Of a stretch of DNA of 64,000 nt, positions 25,346-33,334 are shown piece after piece. Below the pieces are notes generated by a model. The model was given only the letters and a program-made list of their open reading frames with translations. It did not search any database and was not told the DNA's origin. Position numbers and translations under genes: made by a program. Positions within the stretch are counted from its first letter, which is position 1. Each line of letters opens with the position of its first letter. The stretch covers positions 3,660,501 through 3,724,500 of the forward strand of contig NZ_CP107970.1 in the NCBI RefSeq assembly GCF_036090055.1, given 5' to 3'. The DNA comes from Nocardioides sp. NBC_00368 (GTDB lineage Bacteria > Actinomycetota > Actinomycetes > Propionibacteriales > Nocardioidaceae).

Positions 25346-27040
25346 ATGACCACTACCACCCCTCGCACCAGCCAGGCGTTGAAACCCAAAACTCCGCGCA
25401 CGCCGTTGGGCCGCCAACTGGTCCGCATACTCACGACCACGGATCACAAGCTGATCGGCAAGATGTACCTGGTCACGTCGTTCGTCTGGTTCCTCGGCGG
25501 CGGCGTGATGGCGCTGCTGATGCGTTCGGAGCTGGCGTTCCCGGGTCAGCAGGTCGTCAACGACGAGCTGTTCAACCAGCTGTTCACGATGCACGGCACG
25601 ATCATGCTGCTGCTCTTCGCTACACCGCTGTTTATCGGCTTCGCCAACGTGATCATGCCGCTGCAGATCGGCGCGCCCGACGTCGCCTTCCCGCGGCTCA
25701 ACATGTTCAGCTACTGGCTCTACCTCTTCGGTGGCCTGATCGCGGCCAGCGGCTTCCTCACCCCGACCGGCGCGGCCGACTTCGGCTGGTTCGCCTACAC
25801 ACCGCTCTCCAGCGCGCAATACTCGCCGGGCGTCGGTGGCGACCTGTGGATCATGGGCCTCTACATGAGCGGTCTGGGCACCATCCTCGGCTCGGTCAAC
25901 TTCATCACCACGATCATCGCCATGCGCGCGCCGGGCATGACCATGTTCCGGATGCCGATCTTCACCTGGAACGTGTTGGTCACCGCACTGCTCGTGCTGA
26001 TCGCGTTCCCGATCCTTGCCGCGGCGCTGCTGATGCTCGAGTCCGACCGACAGTTCGGCACCCACGTCTTCGACACCGCCCATGGCGGACCGATCCTGTG
26101 GCAACACCTGTTCTGGTTCTTCGGTCACCCCGAGGTCTACATCATCGCGCTGCCGTTCTTCGGGATCATCTCCGAGATCCTCCCGGTCTTCAGCCGCAAG
26201 CCGATCTTCGGCTACGTCGGTCTGGTGGCCGCGACCCTCGGCATCGGAGTCCTCTCGGTGGCGGTGTGGGCGCACCACATGTTCGTGACCGGTGCGGTCA
26301 ACCTTCCGTTCTTCTCCGGGATGAGCTTCCTGATCGCGGTGCCGACAGGCGTGAAGTTCTTCAACTGGATCGGCACGATGTGGGGCGGGTCGGTCAGCTT
26401 CGACACCCCGATGCTGTGGTCGATCGGCTTCCTGACGACCTTCCTCTTCGGTGGTCTGACCGGCATCATCCTGGCGAGCCCGCCGCTCGACTTCCAGGTC
26501 TCCGACTCCTACTTCGTGGTCGCCCACTTCCATTACACGGTCTTCGGGACCGTCGTGTTCGCAATGTTCGCCGGGTTCTACTTCTGGTGGCCGAAGATGA
26601 CCGGCCGGATGCTCGACGAGCGCCTCGGCAAGGTCCACTTCTGGCTGCTGTTCGTCGGCTTCCACACCACCTTCCTGGTCCAGCACTGGCTCGGCGTCGA
26701 CGGCATGCAGCGACGCATCGCCGACTACCTGCCCAGCGACGGATTCACCTTCCTGAACCAGGTCTCAACCATGGGCGCGTTCCTGCTGAGCCTGTCGATG
26801 CTGCCCTTCTTCTACAACCTCTACATCTCCCGCAAGGCACCGCTGGTGACCGTGGACGACCCCTGGGGCTGGGGCCGCTCGCTGGAGTGGGCAACAGCCT
26901 GCCCCGCGCCGCGCCACAACTTCACCTCCATCCCGAAGATCCGCTCGGAGTCCCCGGCCTTCGACCTCCACCACCCCGAGATCGCCGCGCTGGAGACGAA
27001 GCAGCCCGCCCAGGCCGCACACGACGGCGAGCGCCGGTGA
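25346..27040 (+). CDS. ctaD: Cytochrome c oxidase subunit I (aa3-type)
   Basis: A 564-residue heme-copper oxidase subunit I with about 12 membrane helices. TMHGTIM carries a low-spin heme ligand, WFFGHPEVYI carries the CuB His with its cross-linked Tyr, VWAHHMF gives the two further CuB His residues, and HFHYTVFG carries heme ligands. GAGGAG lies 6 bases before the ATG. No subunit II, III or CtaB gene is adjacent, so this is a second, stand-alone copy that presumably pairs with chromosomally encoded subunits. A tandem repeat and a GntR gene lie upstream. Confidence 0.97.
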   Translation: MTTTTPRTSQALKPKTPRTPLGRQLVRILTTTDHKLIGKMYLVTSFVWFLGGGVMALLMRSELAFPGQQVVNDELFNQLFTMHGTIMLLLFATPLFIGFANVIMPLQIGAPDVAFPRLNMFSYWLYLFGGLIAASGFLTPTGAADFGWFAYTPLSSAQYSPGVGGDLWIMGLYMSGLGTILGSVNFITTIIAMRAPGMTMFRMPIFTWNVLVTALLVLIAFPILAAALLMLESDRQFGTHVFDTAHGGPILWQHLFWFFGHPEVYIIALPFFGIISEILPVFSRKPIFGYVGLVAATLGIGVLSVAVWAHHMFVTGAVNLPFFSGMSFLIAVPTGVKFFNWIGTMWGGSVSFDTPMLWSIGFLTTFLFGGLTGIILASPPLDFQVSDSYFVVAHFHYTVFGTVVFAMFAGFYFWWPKMTGRMLDERLGKVHFWLLFVGFHTTFLVQHWLGVDGMQRRIADYLPSDGFTFLNQVSTMGAFLLSLSMLPFFYNLYISRKAPLVTVDDPWGWGRSLEWATACPAPRHNFTSIPKIRSESPAFDLHHPEIAALETKQPAQAAHDGERR

Positions 27041-27053
27041 GGAAGAGCAGCAA

Positions 27054-27083
27054 GAAGGTGGGCTGACCGATCCGCCCACCTTC
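27054..27083 (+). terminator. Hairpin terminator after ctaD
   Basis: GAAGGTGGGC (27054-27063) pairs perfectly with GCCCACCTTC (27074-27083) across a 10-base loop, 13 bases after the ctaD stop. It is followed by a short mixed T-rich stretch. Strong stem with a modest T tract. Confidence 0.65.
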
Positions 27084-27264
27084 GTATCCTCCCGGAATTC
27101 CCACAAGTCGCGCTGCTGATCGTCCCGCTGTCGTTGCTGCGAATATGCCCCGACTGAGGCTGAAGGCCAACGTTCGGCCGATCGCCCATCTTCAGGACTG
27201 GCACCCGTTGACAGCGACCAAGCTGCCTACGCAGAACGGAACACGCCGAAGCGAGGCCTGACCT

Positions 27265-28119
27265 TCAGCAATCGCCATCGTGCCCGTGCGGCCGCCGCGT
27301 TCTCCTGAAGGCGATCCAGCCTGCTGCGGCGGCCACAATGGTCAAGACCAGCCAGGCTGGGATGTGCTCGGTCCACTCAGAGATCTTCTGCTGGGCGATG
27401 AACTCCAGGTCGGTTAGGTCGCCGAAGCCGAGTGCCCCAGTCAGCCCGGCTGTCCCGTCGTAGCGGAGGAACAGCGCACCTATCGCCACGAACAGCAACC
27501 CCGACGCCAGGTTAGTGGTGTGGACGGTGAAGATCCCCCAGTGCCACGACCGGCCGCGCAGCCACTTCTTGTGACCGAGGTCAAACCGATCCCACAGCAA
27601 GGCGAGCACGAATACCGGCATCGCCATGCCTAAGGCGTAGACGGCCAGCAGGACCCCGCCGTGCCAGGGCGAACCCTGCGTAGCGGCGACGGTGAGAATG
27701 GCGCCCAGGACAGGGCCGGAGCAGAATCCGGCCAGTCCATAGACAGCCCCGAGCAGGGCCGTCGAGACCCATCCGGTGCCGCCGCGTCGAGCCACGGCGT
27801 TGTTGAGCCGTTGCGCGAACGGGAGTGTGAACCCGCGGCCGAGGAGCTGCATGACTCCGAACCCGATGATCAGCCAGCCCGCGACGCTGATCAGCGTCGC
27901 GCGGTGTCCATAAAAGAAGGTACTGGCAGCGCCGGCGCCGGTGCCAAGCGGGACCAAGGTGGCACACAGGCCGAGGTAGAAGACGGAGGTGCGTCCCAGC
28001 AACGCCCGCGTCGTGCCGAACGCATAGGCGAAAAAGGACGGCACCAGAAGTGCGCTGCACGGCGAGAGCAGTGCGAGGACGCCGGCTGCCAGTGCCGCGA
28101 TCAGGCTCACTTCTGTCAT
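27265..28119 (-). CDS. ccdA: CcdA-type thiol-electron membrane transporter
   Basis: A 284-residue membrane protein with the CcdA/DsbD core: LLSPCSALLVPSFF at the N terminus (Cys21) and YGLAGFCSGPVLGA (Cys133), the paired redox cysteines. Six to seven membrane helices are visible, and the C terminus is basic. It moves reducing equivalents from cytosolic thioredoxin to extracytoplasmic thiol proteins. Its ATG at 28119 overlaps the DsbA-like gene as ATGA, so the DsbA-like protein is the probable partner. A classical cytochrome c maturation set is not seen here. Confidence 0.9.
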   Translation of the reverse strand: MTEVSLIAALAAGVLALLSPCSALLVPSFFAYAFGTTRALLGRTSVFYLGLCATLVPLGTGAGAASTFFYGHRATLISVAGWLIIGFGVMQLLGRGFTLPFAQRLNNAVARRGGTGWVSTALLGAVYGLAGFCSGPVLGAILTVAATQGSPWHGGVLLAVYALGMAMPVFVLALLWDRFDLGHKKWLRGRSWHWGIFTVHTTNLASGLLFVAIGALFLRYDGTAGLTGALGFGDLTDLEFIAQQKISEWTEHIPAWLVLTIVAAAAGWIAFRRTRRPHGHDGDC

Positions 28120-28865
28120 GAGCCGTCTGCGTCCGTCTCCTCCGCGGCCTTCTCGATAGCCTGCTCGAAGACTTCGGTGGGCTGGGCGCCGATGACCGGC
28201 ACGCCGTTGATGATGAAGGCAGGCGTCCCGGTCACCCCGATCGCCTGGCCTTCGGCGAGGTCCTGCTTGATCGCATCCTTTGTGCCGCGAGCGACCATGT
28301 CCTTGCGGAATTCGTTGGTGTCCAGGTCGAGGTCGTCGGCAATCGAGACCAGGTAGTCCTCTGTCAGCTTTCCGCTGTTAGGCGGCAGCTGGTTGTCGTA
28401 CATGAGCTTGCTGAACTCCCAAAACTTGCCCTGGGCAGCCGCCGCGCGGCCAGCCTGGGCAGCCGTAGTCGACTCAGGCCCGAGGTAGGGGAAATCTCGC
28501 CACTCGATGCGCAGCACCCCGGAGTCGACGTACTTCTCGACGAGGATCGGCTCCGTGTCTCGGGCGTACTTGCCGCAGAACGGGCACTGGAACTCGGAGT
28601 AGGAGATCATCACGACCGGTGCATCCACATCGCCGAGCGCCATCGGGTCGCCCTCCTCGCCCCTGACCAGCTGCGCCCAAGCGTCGTCGAGAGCATGGCC
28701 CTCGGCCTGGGCGCCCGCCGCACCTGTCCCGCTCTCCGCCGCTGTTGGCCCGTCGCTCCCCTCGCCTCGGGAGGTGACGAGAGTAAGGACCACCGCAACA
28801 AGGGCTACCGCGGCGACTACTAGCGGGACGATGGGGCTCTTGCGGGTCGCGGACGCATCAGGCAT
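28116..28865 (-). CDS. DsbA-family membrane-anchored thiol-disulfide oxidoreductase
   Basis: A 249-residue protein with a signal-anchor helix (about residues 12-31), an acidic linker, then a thioredoxin-fold DsbA domain. The active site is CPFC (Cys94, Cys97), GVTGTPAF supplies the cis-Pro, and an alpha-helical insertion lies between. GGAGGT precedes the ATG at 28865 by 8 bases. It overlaps the upstream membrane gene by 8 bases and CcdA by 4. It probably handles disulfides, or persulfides given the neighbourhood, outside the membrane. Confidence 0.92.
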   Translation of the reverse strand: MPDASATRKSPIVPLVVAAVALVAVVLTLVTSRGEGSDGPTAAESGTGAAGAQAEGHALDDAWAQLVRGEEGDPMALGDVDAPVVMISYSEFQCPFCGKYARDTEPILVEKYVDSGVLRIEWRDFPYLGPESTTAAQAGRAAAAQGKFWEFSKLMYDNQLPPNSGKLTEDYLVSIADDLDLDTNEFRKDMVARGTKDAIKQDLAEGQAIGVTGTPAFIINGVPVIGAQPTEVFEQAIEKAAEETDADGS

Positions 28866-29448
28866 GAGAACTACCTCCAGAGACAGGGGTCTCGGTGTCA
28901 ATAGACGGGGCGTGGTCGTTGGACGGGGCGTGGTCGGTGTTGAGGGTGTTGGTGGTGACCGGGCAGGACAGCTCTCCTTTGAGCCGCACATGCAAGGCCC
29001 ACAGCAGGAGCACCACGGCGAGCAACTGCAGGAACGGTTGGACGGGCTCGAACCAGGTGAGGGCTCCCGCGCTCCCGAGCAGCAACAGCACCAGCTTGTT
29101 GCAGACCGGGCAGCCGACGGCGAAGTACGTCAGCAGTCCGCCGACCCAGCCCCGGCGACGTCCCTGATCCTCGATGGCGCTAGGAGCGTCAACATAGGTT
29201 GCAACGAGCAGTCCCCCGAGAAGCGAGGAAGTCGCGAGCGCCGGCCAGGACCACCAGGTCGGCGCGATCTCCCTGCCGAACAGCGGGTTGGGGACCAAGT
29301 CAGTTGGAATCGCCACGAGAACCGTGAAGACCAGCGCGGCGCCGGCAGCAACTAGCCACCTGCGTCGCGACCAGTTCAGAGGCCCACGCCACGCGCGACG
29401 CCATCCGCCGACCTGACCGAGCTCCGTCCCGCCTCGAGCGCGGTTCAC
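28858..29448 (-). CDS. Membrane protein with CPVC motif, unknown function
   Basis: A 196-residue protein with about four membrane helices. The third helix begins with FAVGCPVCNK (Cys113, Cys116), a CxxC at a membrane boundary reminiscent of VKOR-type or redox-relay proteins but without the other VKOR motifs. The Asp/Thr-rich C-terminal tail contains a short DHAPS repeat. Start is GTG 29448, overlapping the ArsR-rhodanese stop as GTGA. Position between ArsR-rhodanese and DsbA suggests a thiol-redox role. Confidence 0.75.
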   Translation of the reverse strand: MNRARGGTELGQVGGWRRAWRGPLNWSRRRWLVAAGAALVFTVLVAIPTDLVPNPLFGREIAPTWWSWPALATSSLLGGLLVATYVDAPSAIEDQGRRRGWVGGLLTYFAVGCPVCNKLVLLLLGSAGALTWFEPVQPFLQLLAVVLLLWALHVRLKGELSCPVTTNTLNTDHAPSNDHAPSIDTETPVSGGSSHA

Positions 29449-30191
29449 ACTGACACCTCGCCGTTCTCAACCTCACGGTTCTCGACCAAGCCGGTCTCGA
29501 CCGGGTGCCCGTGAGTGCGCCACTCCAGCATGCCGTCCTCGAGCCGACGTGCGGCAACTCCGCTGGCGGCGAGAAGGCGCACCGCGTCATGGGCCATCAC
29601 GCAGAAGCTGCCTCGGCAGTACGTCACGACCTGCTGTGCCTTCCGAAGTAGCTTGGCATCGTCGGGCAGGGCAGACAGCGGCACACTGACGGCGCCAGGG
29701 ATGTGCCCGGCCCGGTACTCCTCGCAGGGCCGGACATCGAGAAGCGTGACCTGCTCGTTGCGCATCAACTCCACCAGTTCTTCTCGTGAGAGCGTCCCGA
29801 CCTCACTGTCGCCGGGAAGGCCCAGATAGGCGGCACGTGCTCGGTCGACGTCGGCTGAGCGGTGAAGAGCCACCGTACGAAGCCGGTCATACACATCCGC
29901 CACGTCATCTCCAGCCAGCCGGTAGTACACCTTGGTTCCCTCGCGCCGGGTCGCGACCAGATTGGCCAGCTTGAGCACTTGCAGGTGTGCCGAGACACTG
30001 GTCAGCCCCATGTCCGCAGTCCGGGCCAAGGACTCCACCGTTCGCTCGCCCTGCGCGAGCAGATCCATCAGCTCCAGTCGCCGCGGGCTCCCCAGAGCTT
30101 TGCCCACCACGGCCAGCCCATCGAAAAGCGCCCGGCGCCGCTCAATCGCTGCCACGCTCGCGGGTGAAGGTGGCCGCTCGGCGGCGGTCAC
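29445..30191 (-). CDS. ArsR-type winged-helix / rhodanese fusion regulator
   Basis: A 248-residue fusion. Residues about 20-105 form an ArsR winged helix (LGSPRRLELMDLLAQGERTVESLART...TSVSAHLQVLKLANLV). Residues about 135-235 form a rhodanese domain with active loop YCRGSFC (Cys192, Cys197). Such fusions are usually seen beside sulfur-transfer genes, and the rhodanese is proposed to sense sulfane sulfur. Start is GTG 30191 with a weak GAGG upstream. It heads the operon ArsR-rhodanese, CPVC membrane protein, DsbA, CcdA. Confidence 0.92.
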   Translation of the reverse strand: MTAAERPPSPASVAAIERRRALFDGLAVVGKALGSPRRLELMDLLAQGERTVESLARTADMGLTSVSAHLQVLKLANLVATRREGTKVYYRLAGDDVADVYDRLRTVALHRSADVDRARAAYLGLPGDSEVGTLSREELVELMRNEQVTLLDVRPCEEYRAGHIPGAVSVPLSALPDDAKLLRKAQQVVTYCRGSFCVMAHDAVRLLAASGVAARRLEDGMLEWRTHGHPVETGLVENREVENGEVSV

Positions 30192-30338
30192 CGGGACGCC
30201 TCATGGGCTGTAGACGTGCGGGGAAGCCTGCGCCCACACCAGAAAGCCGTCTCGTCTCGGGCCACATCCCCGCAGACCAGATCTCCGCCGAAGTCTTCGA
30301 CCACGCCGTTCGACACAGCCGCGAAGCCCGGCCGCAGC

Positions 30339-30698
30339 TCAGGGGCGGACATAGGCCCAGCCCTCGCGCTGGCGCACCACCAGATGCGCAATCCCCGACT
30401 CCACCACACTGACGCCCGACAGCAGCCGATCGCGAGCAACTCCGTGACGCTGCATGGTGTTGCCGCATGCGTCCACGCGCACCCCTCGAGAGATCAAACC
30501 TAGAACTTCTTCCGAGACCGGAGAGCCGGTAGTCACCGCGGACAACCCGGCAGCGTGGGCGACCAGCTCGATCGAACACCTGGGTTCGAGTGCTGCCAGA
30601 AGGTTCTCGATGTTTCGCACCACCATCGTCATCTTGTCCCTTTCGCCCTCGGCGAGCTGGACGACAACCCCATCCGCAACCTCATGCCCTGCGCGCAC
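30339..30698 (-). CDS. DsrE/DsrF-like small sulfur-relay protein
   Basis: A 119-residue protein of the DsrE fold: VVVQLAEGERDKMTMVVRNIENLL, IELVAHAAGLSAV, and VDACGNTMQ with the conserved Cys78, which in relatives carries a persulfide. I choose GTG 30698 because GGAGGAGG lies 5 bases upstream; a longer frame extends beyond but lacks coding character. It is transcribed toward the ArsR-rhodanese operon and may be its partner. Confidence 0.85.
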   Translation of the reverse strand: MRAGHEVADGVVVQLAEGERDKMTMVVRNIENLLAALEPRCSIELVAHAAGLSAVTTGSPVSEEVLGLISRGVRVDACGNTMQRHGVARDRLLSGVSVVESGIAHLVVRQREGWAYVRP

Positions 30699-30957
30699 AG
30701 TCCCTCCTCCAACGACCTTTATCCATGGATTTTTGGAGAATGTACAGGTGTCGAGAGACGAACCCAAGTCACCCGAGCGCACCGAGCGTGATCCTGGGTC
30801 TCTTGTCGGATCGATGTGGTGCCACAGGCCGGCCCGGCGCGAAGGTCGCCGCTCGGCCCGCTGACGGAGATCACGGACATCACGCGTAGGTGCGTATCTC
30901 GAGGCCTTTGAGGGGGTACTGGGGCGGCTCGAAAGGAACCCTAGGAGGGGATGTCCC
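30699..30957. promoter_or_regulatory. Divergent intergenic region between DsrE and DUF2243 genes
   Basis: These 259 bases separate two divergent genes and should hold both promoters. They contain a perfect 10-bp palindrome ATCCATGGAT (30721-30730) next to an A/T-rich stretch close to the DsrE start. No C/G-tract operator like that at 22254 is present. Confidence 0.4.
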
Positions 30958-31518
30958 GTGTCCACCGATGCCCAGTCTGCCAACGCGATGACCGAGCCGC
31001 GAAGCCTGATGACACCGGGAATCGTCCTCGGCGTTGGGGCTGGCGGGTTCGTTGACGGGATCCTGTTGCACCAGTTGCTGCAGTGGCATCACATGTTGAC
31101 CTCCACGAACACCGACAACGTCGGTATCCGCTACTACCCAGAAACCACCGTGCACGGCCTGCAGATGAACACCGTGTGGGACGGTCTCTTCCACACCTTC
31201 ACCTGGGTCATGGTCCTGCTCGGGATCGCCCTGCTCTACTCCCGTGTCCAGCACTCCCGAGGCAGGGTGTGGGTCGCCCGAGCCCTGTGGGGCTGGATCC
31301 TTGTCGGATGGGGCGTATTCAACCTGGTCGAAGGAATCATCGACCATCACATACTTGGAATCCACCACGTGCGCAGCGGAGACAACCAGATGGCGTGGGA
31401 CCTGGCCTTCCTCGCTCTCGGGGTGCTCCTGGTGATCGCAGGATGGCTGCTGCAACGCGGCGCCAGCTACACCGACGCCACGAAGTCGCCGAACCGCCCC
31501 ACCACCACCCGCTCCTGA
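30958..31518 (+). CDS. DUF2243 membrane protein
   Basis: A 186-residue membrane protein with four helices. It has the DUF2243 features GAGGFVDGILLHQLLQWHHM at the first helix, LFHTFTW in the second and NLVEGIIDHHILGIHHV in the third. The many conserved His residues within membrane helices suggest metal or heme contact, but function is unknown. Start is GTG 30958 with AGGAGGGG about 8 bases upstream. DUF2243 genes commonly sit next to CtaG-like genes, as here. Confidence 0.88.
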   Translation: MSTDAQSANAMTEPRSLMTPGIVLGVGAGGFVDGILLHQLLQWHHMLTSTNTDNVGIRYYPETTVHGLQMNTVWDGLFHTFTWVMVLLGIALLYSRVQHSRGRVWVARALWGWILVGWGVFNLVEGIIDHHILGIHHVRSGDNQMAWDLAFLALGVLLVIAGWLLQRGASYTDATKSPNRPTTTRS

Positions 31519-31525
31519 GGTCGCC

Positions 31526-32431
31526 GTGAGTTCCATCATCACCGCGATGCCCCGCGCCCAGGCAGACGTACTCGCCCACGGGCCAGAGGGGCACAACACC
31601 GGGATATGGACCGACACCGTAGGCGTTCTGAGCGTCTGGTTTCCGCTGTTGCTGGTCGCTTCCTTGGCCATCGGCTACCTATGGTTGAGTCTGCGTGAAC
31701 GAGGTCGCCGTGGCTGGCCCATGCACCGGATAGCGCTCTACCTATTCGGCTCGGCCCTCATCATATTTGCTTTGAGCCCTGGAATCGACGGCTACGCCGA
31801 CCGTGACTTCGGCGGCCACATGGCCCAGCACCTGCTGCTGGCCATGATCGCTCCCTTGGCCCTTGTGCTGGCAGCACCCATCACGCTGTTACTGCGCCAA
31901 CTCCCCCACCGCCAAGCACGACGACTAGGCCGGCTGCTGCACACGCGCTTCATCCGCGCGCTCTCCCACCCCTTCTTGGCACTGGTGCTGACCAGTGGCG
32001 GCCTGATCGCCCTCTACTTCACCCCGCTGTACGCACTGAGCACTGAGCACGACGCCGTCCACATCGCCGTCCACGCCCACCTCCTCGCCTCAGGACTGCT
32101 GTTCGCCTGGGCGATCGCAGGCCCCGACCCCTCCCCGGGCCGTGCCTCGGTACGCCTGAGACTGGTGGTCCTCGCCGTTTCTATCGCGATCCACTCAACA
32201 GTGGCCCAACTGATCTTCGCCGGCCTCCTTGTCCAGGTCAGGGAGCCCATCGCCGAGATGCAGGCTGCGGGGAACCTGATGTACTTCGGAGGCGACATCG
32301 CGGAGCTGCTGCTCGCCGTGGCCCTTCTCCTCACCTGGAAGACAGCACCATCCTCAACGCGCTCAGGTCATCGGTCGTCGCGAGCGCGCCACGAGCGCCT
32401 GGCTCGAACTGCCACTCCTGAAGGGGCATGA
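31526..32431 (+). CDS. CtaG-family (caa3-type) cytochrome oxidase assembly protein
   Basis: A 301-residue membrane protein with about seven helices and the caa3_CtaG features GHMAQHLLLAMIAPLALVLAAP and HAHLLASGLLFAWAI. His residues in these helices are the likely copper ligands. The family supports copper insertion into cytochrome oxidase. Start is GTG 31526, 7 bases after the DUF2243 stop, and its end overlaps the next start by 4 bases, giving a DUF2243-CtaG-CydA operon. It may serve the stand-alone ctaD nearby. Confidence 0.9.
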   Translation: MSSIITAMPRAQADVLAHGPEGHNTGIWTDTVGVLSVWFPLLLVASLAIGYLWLSLRERGRRGWPMHRIALYLFGSALIIFALSPGIDGYADRDFGGHMAQHLLLAMIAPLALVLAAPITLLLRQLPHRQARRLGRLLHTRFIRALSHPFLALVLTSGGLIALYFTPLYALSTEHDAVHIAVHAHLLASGLLFAWAIAGPDPSPGRASVRLRLVVLAVSIAIHSTVAQLIFAGLLVQVREPIAEMQAAGNLMYFGGDIAELLLAVALLLTWKTAPSSTRSGHRSSRARHERLARTATPEGA

Positions 32432-33075
32432 GCACAGCTGTGTTGACGGACCTGCTGCCATTGGCCACGACCCTGGAACCTGAGGGTCTCCTTCCCGCGC
32501 GCCAGCAGATGGCGCTCTCGCTGGGATGGCACATCGTCCTAGCTTGTTTCGGGGTCGCGTTCCCAGCGATGATCTTCGTCGCGCACTGGCGCGGGATCGC
32601 GCGCGGGGACGCGGTAGCTCTCGGCCTCGCCCAGCGCTGGGCGAAAGTGTCGGCGGTGCTCTTCGCGATCGGCGCGGTCTCCGGCACGGTGCTGAGCTTC
32701 GAGATGGGTTTGTTGTGGCCGGGGCTGATGGGTGAATTCGGCGATGTGCTCGGGTTGCCGTTCGCGCTCGAGGGCCTTTCGTTCTTCGTCGAGGCGATCT
32801 TCCTCGGGATCTACCTCTATGGTTGGGGCAGGATGCCGCCACGTCAACACCTGCTGATGGTGATACCGATGGCGATCGCCGGTGTGGTCGGCACATTCTG
32901 CGTGATCTCGGTCAATGCCTGGATGAACGCACCTAGTGGTTTTCGCATCATCGATGGAGAGGTCACAGACATCGACCCGTGGGCAGCGATGTTCAACGGC
33001 ATCGTCGTCCTCCAGTTCGCCCAAGGACTACCCCAAGCTTCGCCAATCGCGTCGCCGCAGCGGCTCCAAAGGTGA
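32428..33075 (+). pseudogene. cydA: Truncated cytochrome bd oxidase subunit I (cydA fragment)
   Basis: The first 190-200 residues are a convincing CydA N terminus: ARQQMALSLGWHIVLACFG with the heme b595 ligand region, SFEMGLLWPGLMGEFGDVLG, ALEGLSFFVEAIFLGIYLYGW, and INAWMN-like VNAWMNAPSGFRIIDGEV. After about residue 198 (near 33025) the sequence becomes a short unrelated tail and stops at 215, whereas CydA is normally about 450 residues. The Q-loop, the b558 methionine ligand and later helices are missing, and no cydB follows. It cannot be a working oxidase. The break lies at the edge of the mobilization block. Confidence 0.88.
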
Positions 33076-33334
33076 TGCCACCGCAACCTCACCACTCGAT
33101 GGTCACTCCCGTTGTTCCCCGAGGCGCCGGACTGTCCGTTACGTTGCCCACGAACACACGCTCGACAGCGGACGCTGTCGCGCGGCTCCTTACCCGGTTG
33201 CAAAGGCCGAACCCGGTGGGAGTGCCGCAAGTCTTGGCCTATCCCGGTAGATCCCCGTCTGCCGGGGCAGACCTCTTTCATTCCCGCTCCTCTGGGCCAC
33301 TCGCGGGCCTCCGTCGTCCCTGGGGTGTGTGACC
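33076..33334. other. Inverted-repeat region upstream of relaxase, oriT candidate
   Basis: This 259-base region has no supported gene. It contains two strong inverted repeats. CGACAGCG-GA-CGCTGTCG (33163-33180) has 8-base perfect arms. GTCTGCC-GG-GGCAGAC (33257-33272) has 7-base arms and overlaps an alternative CCCCG/CGGGG pairing. MobF relaxases commonly act on an origin next to their gene that has inverted repeats beside the nick, so this is the best oriT candidate in the window. Confidence 0.5.

Noticed and set aside
25277..26686. A 469-codon minus-strand frame opposite ctaD
   Set aside because: Very rich in Glu, Asp, His and Arg without hydrophobic core; mirror image of a membrane protein gene.
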